In this document: positions 44,200 to 54,600 of the stretch, in pieces
How the letters are laid out: each line of letters opens with the position of its first letter
Position numbering within the stretch: position 1 is the stretch's first letter
NCBI GenBank assembly: GCA_030220185.1
Contig: JASPKZ010004955.1
Location: 1,426,001-1,490,000, forward strand
Reading direction: 5' to 3'
Origin: Diploptera punctata
Taxonomy: Eukaryota; Arthropoda; Insecta; Blattodea; Blaberidae
Length of the DNA: 64,000 bases
The notes under the pieces: generated by a model
The model's input: only the letters and a program-made list of their open reading frames with translations
Database searches by the model: none
Told to the model about the DNA's origin: nothing
Made by a program: the position numbers and the translations under genes

Positions 44200-44357
44200 T
44201 TGCCTTCCTTTGGCCAGCAACCAATCAAAGGGACTATTATTATGCTTTCAAGTCTTATACGAGAATTTCCCTCAAACGCTGGAGGAAAAATTTTCTATAG
44301 GATCGTAACAAGCCTTGGCCTAATACTTGGAAGGAAGAAGAAGAAGAAGAAGAAATG
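44200..44357 (+). pseudogene. LINE 3'-end fragment with (gaa)n tail
   Basis: 'SLKRWRKNF' followed by stop, then 'ggatcgtaacaagccttggc' and 'ctaatacttggaaggaagaa' repeats. It matches the 3' end of the minus-strand LINE at 35505-36428, so the same family inserted twice in this window. Confidence 0.7.
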
Positions 44358-44369
44358 ATTTTTATAAGA

Positions 44370-44880
44370 TTTTCTTCTATAATTTTTTAGGGGACAATCT
44401 CTTTTTAAAGCCCAGCAGTAATCTGCCATCATGTGACAGTCCCATTTAGCCTGATACCTTCACTCCATTACTTTTAGATCCTAGTGAAAGCGCACTACCT
44501 GTTCGTCGCTATAATTTCCTAAATTATCTGGAAATCTATCCAGGTGACTGTGGAGAAAGTGTAACTTTATACTCATATTTGCCCTCAGAATCTTGAAGCT
44601 TATCAACATGTTTTGCACAATTTCTTTATAAGTTGGTGCTTTATAGTTATCTAGGAAATTTTCTACTACCAATACAAAACCCTTCCAAGCTTTACTTTGA
44701 TAAAATTTGCATCTTTCATCAATTGCCGAATTTGAGGACCATCAAATATTCTGCCTTTTAATTTTTACATACAGAGTTTAGGAAATTTTCTACAAATGTA
44801 TTTGAAACATTTTCCTTCCTTGTCCAACGCTTTGACAAATTGTTTTATCATACCCTGATGCACGTCGTGAGTACTTTAAT
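44370..44880 (-). pseudogene. RFH-family repeat protein, C-terminal half
   Basis: Minus strand from 44880: 'DVHQGMIKQFVKALDKEGKC', 'FKYICRKFPKL', a stop, 'LKGRIFDGPQIRQLMKD', then open frame 44672-44481 'VVENFLDNYKAPTYKEIVQN', 'NMSIKLHFLHSHLDRFPDNL' and 'SDEQVVRFH', stop, and 'RYQAKWDCHMMADYCWALKR'. The end shares the RFH..(M)E.RY...MMADYCW pattern with the plus-strand relic at 10997-11558, which in turn keeps the N-terminus missing here. Biochemical role unknown to me. Association with inverted ends suggests a transposon protein (inference). Confidence 0.68.
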
Positions 44881-45180
44881 TTTGTCGAATAACTGAGATC
44901 ACGGCCGATGTATGGAGTGAGGGGTGTGAGAGTGGGGATCACATGATGTTTGTATACGCAAAAAAATGCGCAGAAATCAAATCGTGACTGGAAACATAAA
45001 TTTTATTAGTAACAAGCCATTTACTGTTTAAGATATAAGATATGCAAAAATCATAAAAACTAGAGCACATTCAACACTTTCATGAATATATCGTAAACTG
45101 TGCACTTGAAAATATAGAAATTCGCTGAGGCATCCAGGGCAACAAAAAAAAATATTTTTTTTTTGTAGAACTGTGTTATT

Positions 45181-46214
45181 AATGAAATAAGTGAAAATGC
45201 ATATAAAATAGAACATGTCAATTATTAATGAATTTTAAATGCAACATTCACTATTACTTTGATCAAGAAAGAGAGATAAATATTTTGTTTTTTTACCAAC
45301 TACTTTATAAGTCAAAGGATAAATTCCAAAAGTGTGAATTTACAAAATATTTCCTAAAGTGTTAATGTTTAGAGTTTAACGTTTTATAATTAAACCAACT
45401 ATTTAATCAGAACATTCCTGTAAAGAAAAAAAAAAACTCTGCTTACGTAAACTGCCCAGCAGAACAGCCGACGTGTGCTCTGGGCAAAAACTCAAAGCAT
45501 CCACTCTCTCTGGCTCCCATCTGAGGTCAGTTTTATATTGCATTCTCCTTAGGTGTGGCATAGTTAAATTTCCTAATAGCTTCTGGAACATTCTATTGAG
45601 TTGTTATTTAATTTTTAAAATTTTCTGTCTTTTCGCAAGACTAACACATTATTTCTGGGAAAGCTTGGATATTATTTTGTACCACAATAACGTGTTTTCA
45701 AATATGTTGCTATACAATATCATTTGTTCATTAGAAGCTACAGGGTGATTCAGTATTTAAAATGCAAATCATTTAATAAAACGATACATGATTAATCCAG
45801 TTAAGCCCGATTCATAATAATCCCTGCCACTAGTTTAGCAAATAGCTGCCCTCCTACGGGGGTGGTTTATACTTACACAGGACTTAGAAGGAATTCCTTT
45901 ACAAATATTGGTAGCATGCCATAATTTTACATGGAAAGAATGGAAGGATTTATATCGGTAGTGTGAACTTAATTAAACATTATGGGTTTCATATGGATTT
46001 TACCTAGGATTAGGATATAAGGTAATACCATAAACTAAGAGTGGCTAGGACTGCCTGGTTTCTTTAATGATTTGATTAATTTTCTTAACTAAAGGGAGCA
46101 AATATTAAATTTAGTATTAACATTTTATTAAACATAGTAATAGAAATTATAAGAATGCGAATTAATTGTACAATAGTATTTTATAAATGTAGACCTTTTT
46201 TTATAGCATTTCAA
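45181..46214. other. Non-coding; one protein-like open stretch
   Basis: The minus-strand frame 45591-45403 (LLGNLTMPHLRRMQYKTDLR, 'WEPERVDALSFCPEH') has less AT-biased codons than its surroundings, but no family is recognised. Confidence 0.3.
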
Positions 46215-47900
46215 TGAACAATATGGTTGGTTGGTTGGTATCTAATGTTGAGCACTTGATAATGAAATCATTCGCTCTCATGCACTCCAATATTTAGCAG
46301 GAAGGCTGGTCTCTTATACAAAAGCTGGACAACGGAGGAGATGGTTTCTTTCCATATCTTCATTTAAATTGCAAAAAGGGCATTTAGGTGAATCTGTTAT
46401 GCGAAGTCTGTGTAGGTGTTTATTCAGGCAGTCATGTCCCATTAGCAGTCTGAATGTTGCTACTGCAGATTTTCTTCGTAATGTAGTAATATCATGAGCT
46501 TGTAGATTTTCCCATTCCTTTCCAGATGTTTTGGTGGTGTATTCTTCTCTAAGTTTATTGATGTATTTATTTGAGATAATTCTTTTGATAGAGTGAAAGG
46601 AAACTGGAGTAGAAGTTGGGTTTGAAACAATTTTGCTACCTTTCTTGGCTAGAAAATCGGCTATTTCATTGCCTGTCACTCCACAATGGGCCGGAATCCA
46701 TTGAAGTACAACTTTTTTATGTAGATGGGATACCTGTTTTATCATTTTGTGACATTCGATAATTTTGAAGCTTTTGGGTGTTGTGTCTCATGTTATAGTG
46801 AGAATGGCTGCTTTGGAGTCACATAGAATTACAACTTTTGTAAATTTTTGGATGTGATATAAAAGATTTTGTAAACTTAAGAAAATTGCTAGAATTTCGC
46901 CATCAAAGTTTGTTGAATTTGTGTTTAGTTTATGATAAAAGGAAAAAAGTGGACATACTGCACCAGCACCAGTGCCACCATCATTTGGTAGGCTGGAGCC
47001 ATCTGTAAAAATATGTATCCATTCAGGAGCTGGGTATCTTAGATTTATTATTTCCAGTGACATTTGTTTTAAAATATATGGAGGAGTTTCAGATTTCTTG
47101 ATGTCTTCTGTTAAATGAAGGTTATATTCAATTTCCAAAAATTCTAGATGGTTGTTTCTCATCTGCATATTTTCTTTTGAATGCGGAAGTTGCAACTTCT
47201 GTTTGATTTCTTGTACAATGCTTAAGAAGCTTTGCTGAGATTTTAAACATACTTGTGGTTTTCTTTGGGTCCAGTTATTGTGGGGTAGCCTTAAAAATTT
47301 TTCATACTGTGTGATTGCTGTTTTCTCAATTTCAAATGCTATGTTTGGGTTATTTGTTAAGATTTGCATGGCAGTGATTGGTGTTGTTTTAACGGCTCCT
47401 GTTATCAGACGGAGGATTTGGTTCTGCAATTTATTAAGTTTTTCCACTTTAGTAGTTACTAGGATTTCTTCACAATACTGAAGTACAGGTTTTATGTACA
47501 TTTGGTAGAAGGTATTTAGGGTTTGTGTGTTGCAACCCCACTTTTTCCCTGCTAATCGTTTTAATAATGGTAACCTTGTTTCTATCTTTGTACATATATT
47601 CTCTATGTGTTTCTTCCATGTTAATTTTGTGTCCAGAGTTATTCCTAAATATTTTGCTTCATGTGTTTGAGTTAATAATTCACCCTCCAATTTCAGAGTG
47701 ATGGGTAGTGGTTTCTTTCTTAATGTAAATAGTTGATAATTTGTCTTCTGTATATTTATCTTCATTAAGTTCTGGGATGTCCAATTCTGTAACTGTATTA
47801 GTGATTGTTGGGCTATGGTTATTAATTGTTGACTTTGGTTTTTTTGGCTTGGAGACCCATATTACAACATCATCAGCAAAAAGTAGGGTCCAATGAACAA
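46215..47900 (-). pseudogene. LINE with RNase H domain, 5'-truncated
   Basis: Minus strand: 'TLLFADDVVIW' (RT motif C, near 47870), then after a frameshift the open frame 47765-46788 begins inside the RT thumb ('NIQKTNYQLFTLR', 'AKYLGITLDTKLTWKKHI') and ends in RNase H motifs 'HIFTDGSSLPNDGGTGAG', 'NFDGEILAI', 'VILCDSKAAIL'. A stop near 46790 separates 46745-46314: 'VVLQWIPAHCGVTGNEIADF' (last RNase H motif) and a CCHC-like 'CPFCNLNEDMERNHLLRCP'. The 3' UTR ends in a (aacc)n tail near 46225. An RT copies the element's RNA at the target; RNase H removes the template. I/Jockey-type. Only two lesions in the retained part. Confidence 0.88.
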
Positions 47901-47904
47901 TATT

Positions 47905-48375
47905 AAAAGTTCCAAACTATTACACAGAGAGAAAAGAGGGTCATTTTTCTTTTTAATTTAGATTGATAGACTACTAAATGATACAACATTTAATTTGGAC
48001 ATGATTAATAGGCTTTAGTTAAACAACATAAAGCAAGACTATTTCTGGACTCTATGATAGATATGATTTTCTAAGTTCATGTATTTAATGTGAATATTTG
48101 GAACTTAGAATTTTTAAAAGAACTTATTTATTAATATCCTCTTACATAAAGATAATTTGAATTGAAGGGCTTAGGGCAGTAACATGATAAGCCACATTCT
48201 GTTAAGAAATGTTATTTATTACAATGAAGCAAATAAATATATTTATATATCCATAAAATCACTTGTGAGTGTGCCAGTGATGAGTTAAAACATATAGACA
48301 CACAATGTATTTACAGCAATACTGCCCAATTAGTATTTATATTTTTTTAAATTGTAATTCTAAATAAAATTCAGA
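47905..48375. other. Non-coding stretch
   Basis: Nothing recognised upstream of the truncated LINE. Confidence 0.4.
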
Positions 48376-48800
48376 TATGTCAGTCAGTCACACATCATAT
48401 GTTAGGTAATAACTCCTGTATAAATTGTAATTTAAGGGTCTATTTTTATTTATAATGTACTTGAAACATCCTCTCCTTAACATATTTTGGAAAACTGAAT
48501 TAGGAATGACATTTCAGAGAATGGTATAGATGTCCATCTTGAGCAGCATGATGAATTGACATTTATGTCAGTCAATCAGTCACACACACTTAGGTAGTTA
48601 ATAAATAGCATTGTTTTCCTTCAGACAAGAATTTATGTACTTAAATCACAGACTCTTCCTCTATCAGATTATATAGAAAACATCCCTCATTTCAACCAAT
48701 TGTATTATTTATACAAGTAGTTTGCTTCAAAAGTGTACTGTAAATGTCAGTCGGTCACATGTAGAATTGCTCTATAATAAACTAGCTAATACCGCCAAGC
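48376..48800. repeat. Diverged tandem units (~180-190 bp)
   Basis: 'tgtcagtcagtcaca' and variants begin units at 48376, 48566 and 48745. Units share 'ttaggta..taataa' and 'ttatgtacttgaa' or 'ttatgtacttaaa' blocks. The last runs into 'actagctaataccgccaagcactgctatgc', resembling the start of the array at 10113. Confidence 0.6.
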
Positions 48801-48917
48801 ACTGCTATGCCTAAATAAATTAAATGTGTTTTTATTTTCAAAAGAAAAAATAATTATAAATTTATATTGTGAGTTATAAATATGGTACATGATTTTTACA
48901 GCAATTTATAAATATGT

Positions 48918-49320
48918 ACCATCCACCGCTGTGGTCTCGAGGTAGCGTGCTGCCTTGTCATGCAGCGGGTCCAGGTTCGATCCCCGGTCGGGAGAGATTT
49001 TCTGACTGAGGTTTTTATCGAGGTTTTTCCTCACCTGTAAGACAAATATCAGGAAAACTTTAAGGCCCAAACAGTCCCCGAAATCATATGGCCATCGCAA
49101 TCATCATCATTCATATTCATCTTAGATTAAGCTTAGGATTAGGGACTCTCTGGCGTACCACTATCATCATCATCATCATCACCCATCATATCATCGAGGC
49201 AGCATAACCCCACCTTCCAGGCACCCCATTCTCAGAAGTGGGTTACAAGTACCCCAAGCCAGGAGAGAACACCAGGAATTTCAAAAGACAACCTGGGGCA
49301 TTAGCAAAAAAAATAAATAA
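48918..49320 (+). repeat. SINE family 4, tRNA-headed
   Basis: Head: 'ccaccgctgtggtctcgaggtag' and B-box 'ggttcgatccccggtcggga'. Body: 'gaggtttttcctcacctgta', (atc)n and 'ccttccaggcaccccattct'. The last blocks recur, diverged, at 59640-59785. tRNA-derived. Confidence 0.78.
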
Positions 49321-49344
49321 GTATGTACCACACGACCAAAGATC

Positions 49345-49440
49345 TGTAGGCCGTCCAGCTAAGAGATGGCGTGAAAATTTTATGTGAGACCGTAACAGGC
49401 CTTTTGGCTTGTGGCCTAATACTTGTCAAGGCAAGAAGAA
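49345..49440 (+). pseudogene. LINE 3'-end fragment
   Basis: 'GRPAKRWRENFM' followed by stop, then 'gaccgtaacaggccttttgg' and an 'aagaagaagatga' tail. A relative of the LINE at 35505-36428. Confidence 0.65.
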
Positions 49441-49654
49441 GATGATTTTTACAATATTAAAAAAAACTGTCAAAAATACTTCAGAGCATTTACATAGCAT
49501 AGCATTTATTTGACAGTAGTACATAATGGCAGGTATAAATAGATTTAATTGATTATTTATTAACCAAATTTCCTGTAGAGGCCTAACCTAAGAATAAAAA
49601 AATTATAGTAAAAACGTTTTATTTTAGGAAGTAATATTTTGAGGTTCTTTTAAT

Positions 49655-49912
49655 TATTTTATATTTTGAGTCTGTTTATCTTACCTCAATGTTAATGTTG
49701 ATTTGTTCTGTTTATCTTACCTCAATGTTAATGTTGATTTGTTCTTGAACATGTTTCTATTGGACCTCAATCATCTTCAGCATCTTGCCCAAACTGTTTG
49801 GGTTTATGTTGTAAACCCTGGATATCGATGTCAGCTCCCTCCTGTGGTTGGCAAGAACAAATCAACGTTAATATTGAGGTAAGATAAACAGACTCAAAAT
49901 AAAATAATTATA
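49655..49912 (-). repeat. Inverted-repeat element with hammerhead-like core
   Basis: Left arm 'gagtctgtttatcttacctc'..'aatgttgatttgttc' (49667-49705, its inner 38 bases duplicated in tandem to 49745) mirrors the right arm 'gaacaaatcaacgttaatat'..'gaggtaagataaacagactc' (49855-49899). On the minus strand between them: ctgaaga (49780-49774), a stem attg/caat, then gaaac (49757-49753). These are the conserved boxes of a hammerhead ribozyme of the Penelope-associated type. No protein coding. Confidence 0.65.
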
Positions 49913-50246
49913 GTAAAAATATTATGACAATACTTCAATAGCCATATCTTAACAACAAATTATTTATTTAGGTGTTTTTTTTTTTAGATTAGGCATAAAC
50001 CTCAACCACACATGGAATATTAATTAATTAATTAATTTTGAGACTACATTAGGAATTTTCAGTTGAGAATATGGTATTATCTTTACAAATATCTTCTGTA
50101 AAATTATTAAATATTATATATTCAAAAATATTTATTATAGAAATATCCAGAAATATATGTAGGCCTATGTGAGAGCTTCCATATTCCATTAAAAATTGCT
50201 CCTTTTAAAAGGATATATACTTCATTTACATACTGTATTTTACTTT
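49913..50246. other. AT-rich non-coding gap
   Basis: No feature recognised. Confidence 0.4.
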
Positions 50247-50427
50247 GTAATCATTAGGGCCCAGATGTTTATGACCTTAAAATGTTTAAAAATGACCTAT
50301 AACATTCCCTTAAAATGACCTAAAACTGTAAAAAAGGACCTAATGAAAATTATAAATTTCATAGTAATTAATAATTATTACTTTATTAATTAGAAATGGT
50401 CTAAGACAAATAATTATTGGGTAGGGG

Positions 50428-50726
50428 GCACGCCATAGCGTAGTGGTTAAGGCACTGCGCTACAAGTCGGAAGGTCGAGGGTTCAAGTCCCGGTGGGGTC
50501 AGGATTTTTAAACTGACCCAAACCTTCTGGCGGCACTATGGCCCTGGGGTCAACTCAGCCTCTAACGGAAATGAGTACCAGACGCTTGTCCTGGGGGTAA
50601 AGGCGGCCGTCACGCAGGGCTGACAACCCGGCTGACATCAAGTGCCGATTGTCTAGAAAAAGTGGGAGCCTTAACCTCCTACTACCCCAAGGGCCTCCCG
50701 AGGCCTGTAGTGGGATCACTTTACTT
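50428..50726 (+). repeat. SINE family 3, copy 1, inside hAT element 2
   Basis: Head 'atagcgtagtggttaaggca' and B-box 'gggttcaagtcccggtgggg'. Body 'gcggcactatggccctgggg', 'gagtaccagacgcttgt', 'aaaggcggccgtcacgcagg', 'gggagccttaacctcctact', ending 'gggatcactttacttt'. Candidate TSD TAGGGG at 50422-50427 and 50727-50732. Close copies at 61049-61338 and 62200-62455. Confidence 0.9.
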
Positions 50727-50879
50727 TAGGGGTAACTATTCTAAAACAATTAATGTTCTTAGTAGTATTATAAAATAATTTAAAAAATAATAATCACTGG
50801 GTCAATCTCATTTATATTAAACTAATATAAAAAGTTATTAACTAAACATACGTTAGTAGGCATTTCAATACACCATCTT

Positions 50880-52321
50880 AGTGATCCTTAAGTTATCAAA
50901 AGTGAAGGATCGGCAGTTGTCAGCTAACACTGTTTTATATTTGAAGAAACTTCTCTCTACATTCCACAAATGTAATGGGTACATATTTAAAAAAACACTA
51001 TGTCACTGGCTGTTAAATCTTCTTCAAAATTATCCATTCTGAATTATTTACCTGGCAAAATACAGGCTATTTGACTCATTGTCTGAAACCCTTTATTTTT
51101 ACCTAACATAAATTTCAGTTTATCTCTAACTGCTTCCCCAAACTCTCCATTTACATTGTTTATACAATATTCAGCACTATTGACTAATTTTATAGACTTT
51201 TCCAATGATATACTACATTTTACCTTCAATTTCAGGATCAGAAAACAGGTCCTGTGCATTCCCAATTGCCTTAGCATCTGCCCTATCAAAGTTATTTACT
51301 ACCTCTCTCATTATCTGAAAATTGTCACAATGGTATATGCATGCTGTCGGCCACATGCCCCAACACGTCAAAATTGGTTCTGTAGGTAAAACTACTCCAG
51401 AGGCCTTGTCTCCAAAACATTTAGTTCGGGACGGAGCTTTAATGAAGATTTTCTTTACTGTGGAAATTAGTCTATCTACTTCTGAAAATTTTGGTCTGAT
51501 CTCCTCTGTGACACTATGAAAGGCATGGGCCAGACAGGTAACATGCACTAACTTACTGTAAATGATTTGTTAGACTTCGCTGCCTTTACAATGTAAGGTG
51601 CTGCATCTGTTAGGAAGAGGAGCACACTCTCATGTTGTATACTATTAGGCCACAGTAAATGCATGGATTTATCAAACTGTTTGCATATATGAGTGTGGTT
51701 AACTGCCTCTAAAACTGAGGTCAGAAAAAAAATCTGTCCAGGGCTGTTTCTTTCTAAGGTCCCTATCACTACATTAACAACAAAACAGCCCTCTGAATCG
51801 CTAGTCTCATCAATTGATACATATATTTTCTTTCCATTCACACATTCATGTATATGGTTTAATGTGTCTTCATAATATTTTATTATACAGATTTTATGCA
51901 ACATTGATTCATCTGGAACAGTATGACTTGTATGGCATTCAAGGAAATCGTGTAATTTAAAATTGTTTAGTTTTTGTATTGGAATATTTGCACTGATAAA
52001 CACATCACATAATTCTTTAAAAAATAAAGATGACTTGCTATTTGATGTGGAAGCAGTTTGTTTTAACAGTAATTGAGACGCTTTTCTTCTGTTTGAATTT
52101 TTAAGAGCCTGCAAATGTTCCTTGTGCCCTATATGTTGTTGTATTGTGAAACGTTTATCTGCGGTGACTTTAATTTTGCACACCTTGCAAAATAATACAC
52201 TCCCATCAGTAGAAAATACTTGCTCACCGAATTCTGTTACATACTGTCTTAAACAGATAGCACTAGACACTTTTTGTTTTGGCATTTTGCACTGCACAAA
52301 AATGCAACCATACAGAAACAC
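50880..52321 (-). pseudogene. hAT transposase relic (CGBP1-like group) of element 2
   Basis: 52321-51548 is open for 257 codons: N-terminal zinc finger 'CKVCKIKVTADKRFTIQQH' then 'HKEH', 'LCDVFISANIPIQKLNNFKL', 'HTVPDESMLHK', and 'KIYVSIDETSDSEGCFVVNV' with a candidate catalytic Asp. A frameshift leads to 51548-51213 ('CLAHAFHSVTEEIRPKF', 'CWGMWPTACIYH') and then 51289-51044. Below 51000, broken remnants of the hAT C-terminal dimerisation domain ('VERSF'-like, 'DNCRSFTFDNLRIT'-like) reach about 50880. The order matches element 1 at 6990-8345, which is a diverged relative. Confidence 0.88.
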
Positions 52322-52761
52322 TACTCTCGTGAGACAAATAGAAAGGTTTCAAATTGAAGGATTCCCGCATTGAATGGGATGTCCCGAATCAATCCATGTG
52401 GAGGCAGAGCACAGTGGTTTCACGTGACATTCAAGTAACGCACTGTGGTTTCTCACTGACTTGCCTGAACACAAAAAATAAGATAGCAAAAAATACATAA
52501 AAATGAACATCCAACCATATATTATTTAAAAACTAACGAATAAAAGCATGAAAGGTAAATAAAATGACCTAAATTTACAAATAAAATTTATAAAATGAAT
52601 TTATCAGAAAAATATGGGAAAAAATGCATTTTAATGATCTATAAAAACCTCTTATATCTAACATATTTATTGCACAATGCACTTAAATATTAATCTGCAT
52701 CGTCTCTGACAACTCATAAAAAAAGCTGACATTTCATGAAAATCCGGGCCCTAGTAATCAT

Positions 52762-53069
52762 TGTATCTGTAATTATAGGCATTTCTTATTTTTAAAATGA
52801 CATGCAAAAATTTTATTTTGATAAATGACAAGATCTCCATTAAACAAATTTTTGTAAGGCAATGTTCTGCTAGCAAATATTGCTTGAGGCACATTGGAAA
52901 CAGGTTCTGTGCAGAAATTTATTGCCAATATCACGCAAAAAAAAATGAAGTTGAGATTCATGCTTCACAGGTGAACTACTCTGCTAATTTGATTCTGAAT
53001 GTCCCGTGAGCAGCTCGTGCAAAACTCTGCTATGTAAAAAATTTGAATAAAGAGTGATGTTTATAAACA
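52762..53069. other. Non-coding gap
   Basis: No feature recognised. Confidence 0.35.
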
Positions 53070-54600
53070 CAACCCTAAATTTGCTGATCCTATGCTGGAA
53101 AATAGGAAACATCCCAGATGAATAAAGAAGAGTCAATTTTCATCCCACTGTCCAAGAAAAAATAAATAAAGGAGAATGCAATATGAAGGAGAAAAAGGTT
53201 GATTGGGGTACCACTTTTACCAGGTTGTAGAATCCTTCTGTACGTAGTCCTTGGTTCGGGTAAATATTTGGCTTTAAATAACTACTGAGGATTTAGTCCC
53301 TTGAATCCATGCTATAAGATATATGCAAAAATATTGAGAAATAGAATTAATAATATAATGGAAACATTTATTTTAGAATCACAACATGCGTTTAAAAAAG
53401 ACAGATCTTGATATGATTGTATTTTTACCGCAATGCAATACTGAGGGGGGAGGAAATAACGTACCATTATATATATAGCATTTGTAGGCTATGTTAATGC
53501 TTTTGATAAAGTAAATGGAAATATGGGATATAATGAAACAAGGCTCCCAAGTCGTATAATAAGAGTTATCCAAAGTCTACATTAAGAACAACAATTAAAA
53601 TTCATCCTCATCATTCAGGTTTGTTACAGATGATGCCATTTCCTGATTCATTTTTTCCATACTTCTCGGTCCTGCCAATTAAAATTGAAAATAGAAATAG
53701 ACAATCTAGTAGTAATACAGAGATAAACCAAGGAGTAAGACAAGGATGTCCTTTATCACTGACTCTCTTTAATTTATAGATTTTCAGTGTCTTAAGAAAA
53801 CGGTAACACATGCTATCACAAAATTTTAAAATTGACAGTAAAAAAAAATTATACACACTCCCTTTTGCAGATGATCAGGCATCGATAGCAATAGATGAGG
53901 AGAGCTTACAAAGATCCATTTTTTCAATTAGACAGAAACAGCTGCTGAATATAACCTGCAAATATCATCAATAGTTCAGGTTTCAAAATGTCAGATGAAA
54001 TTTTAACATCAAGATGTTTGACAAGGGTGCAGTTTATCATCCACTTTATATAATTTATATATTGATGATCTAGTTATGAAGTGGGAAGATGAAATACAGT
54101 CTGGGATTAAACACTCTTTAAACTCATAAATTAATTATGGGAAATAATAATATGAGGTTTTCAAGTTAATAATTATTAATAAAAACTGAGTTGTGTCTCA
54201 CCTCATATTTTGTGTTCTTCAAACACAGAACCGTGGTTCTTGGGGCATCTCTACCATTTTCAGCCATATCCACGACTGTTGAAAACTGGTTTACATCTTC
54301 ATCTTCAAAGCTATCAACCTGGTGTTCAAATCAACACCAGATGGCATCTTTGAAGATGAAGATGTAAACCAGGTTTCAACAACAACTTTGTGGATATGGC
54401 TGAAAATGGGAGAGATGCCTCCAGAAGCCATGGTTCCATGCTTGAAGAAAATGAAATGTGAGGTGAGATACACGTCAGTTTTTATTAATTATTAAAGAAA
54501 CAGAAGATAATATACAAGGAGCAGTGTACAGACTAAGCCAAAATGCAATATATTACTATTTGACTATATCTACAAACAGAGCAAACTTTGAATAGAAGTC
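53070..54600 (+). pseudogene. LINE reverse transcriptase relic, split by an inverted repeat
   Basis: Plus-strand frames in order: 'LCWKIGNIPDE', 'CYKIYAKILRNRINNIMETF' and 'ESQHAFKKDRS', 'AFVGYVNAFDKVNG' (motif A), 'NQGVRQGCPLSLTLFNL' (motif B, near 53725), 'LFADDQA'-type motif C at about 53865 ('LPFADDQASIAIDEESLQRS'), and 'EYNLQI'-like. About 54020-54120 reads 'PLYIIYIDDLVMKWEDEIQS', a second RT fragment, and 54500-54600 resumes as 'ETEDNIQGAVYRLSQNA'. Many stops; old. Confidence 0.75.
54163..54500. mobile_element. PLE-like inverted repeat inserted in a LINE
   Basis: Left arm (54163-54316) and right arm (about 54345-54500) mirror each other: 'ttaataattattaataaaaa' against 'tttttattaattattaa', 'ctcacctcat' against 'gtgaggtgag', 'cattttcagccatatccac' against 'gtggatatggctgaaaatg', 'ggtttacatcttcatcttca' against 'tgaagatgaagatgtaaacc'. 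The plus strand contains 'ctgaaaa..ggag..ctcc..agaag', a degraded hammerhead-like order, and the 'gaggtgag' terminus resembles PLE A/B ends. The LINE frame continues on both sides. Confidence 0.7.

Larger units (their letters stand above)
43797..45180 (-). mobile_element. Probable element carrying the RFH-family protein; CACTGGTC ends
   Basis: Left end 'acactggtcaacag..gttttgttgccct' (43922) and right end '..agggcaacaaaaaaaaatat..ttgtagaactgtgtt' (to about 45178) are imperfect inverted repeats. A second similar left end ('aacactggtctacaaa') lies at 43798. A ~45-bp direct repeat ('aaaatgcatat..atagaacatgt..taatga') occurs at 43868-43910 and 45193-45235. The interior holds a minus-strand coding relic and a short LINE fragment. 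Termini and duplication pattern are unresolved. Confidence 0.55.
50255..52753 (-). mobile_element. hAT element 2 with exact 8-bp TSD
   Basis: Ends tagggcccagatgtttatga (50255) and ...tcatgaaaatccgggcccta (52753) are inverted repeats, perfect over the first 8 bases and similar over ~20. The target duplication GTAATCAT is identical at 50247-50254 and 52754-52761. Contains a minus-strand transposase relic and a SINE. Total 2499 bp including the ~300-bp SINE. Confidence 0.95.

Noticed and set aside
45403..45591. 62-codon minus-strand frame with protein-like composition
   Set aside because: No family recognised and no supporting structure; mentioned only as part of the non-coding stretch.
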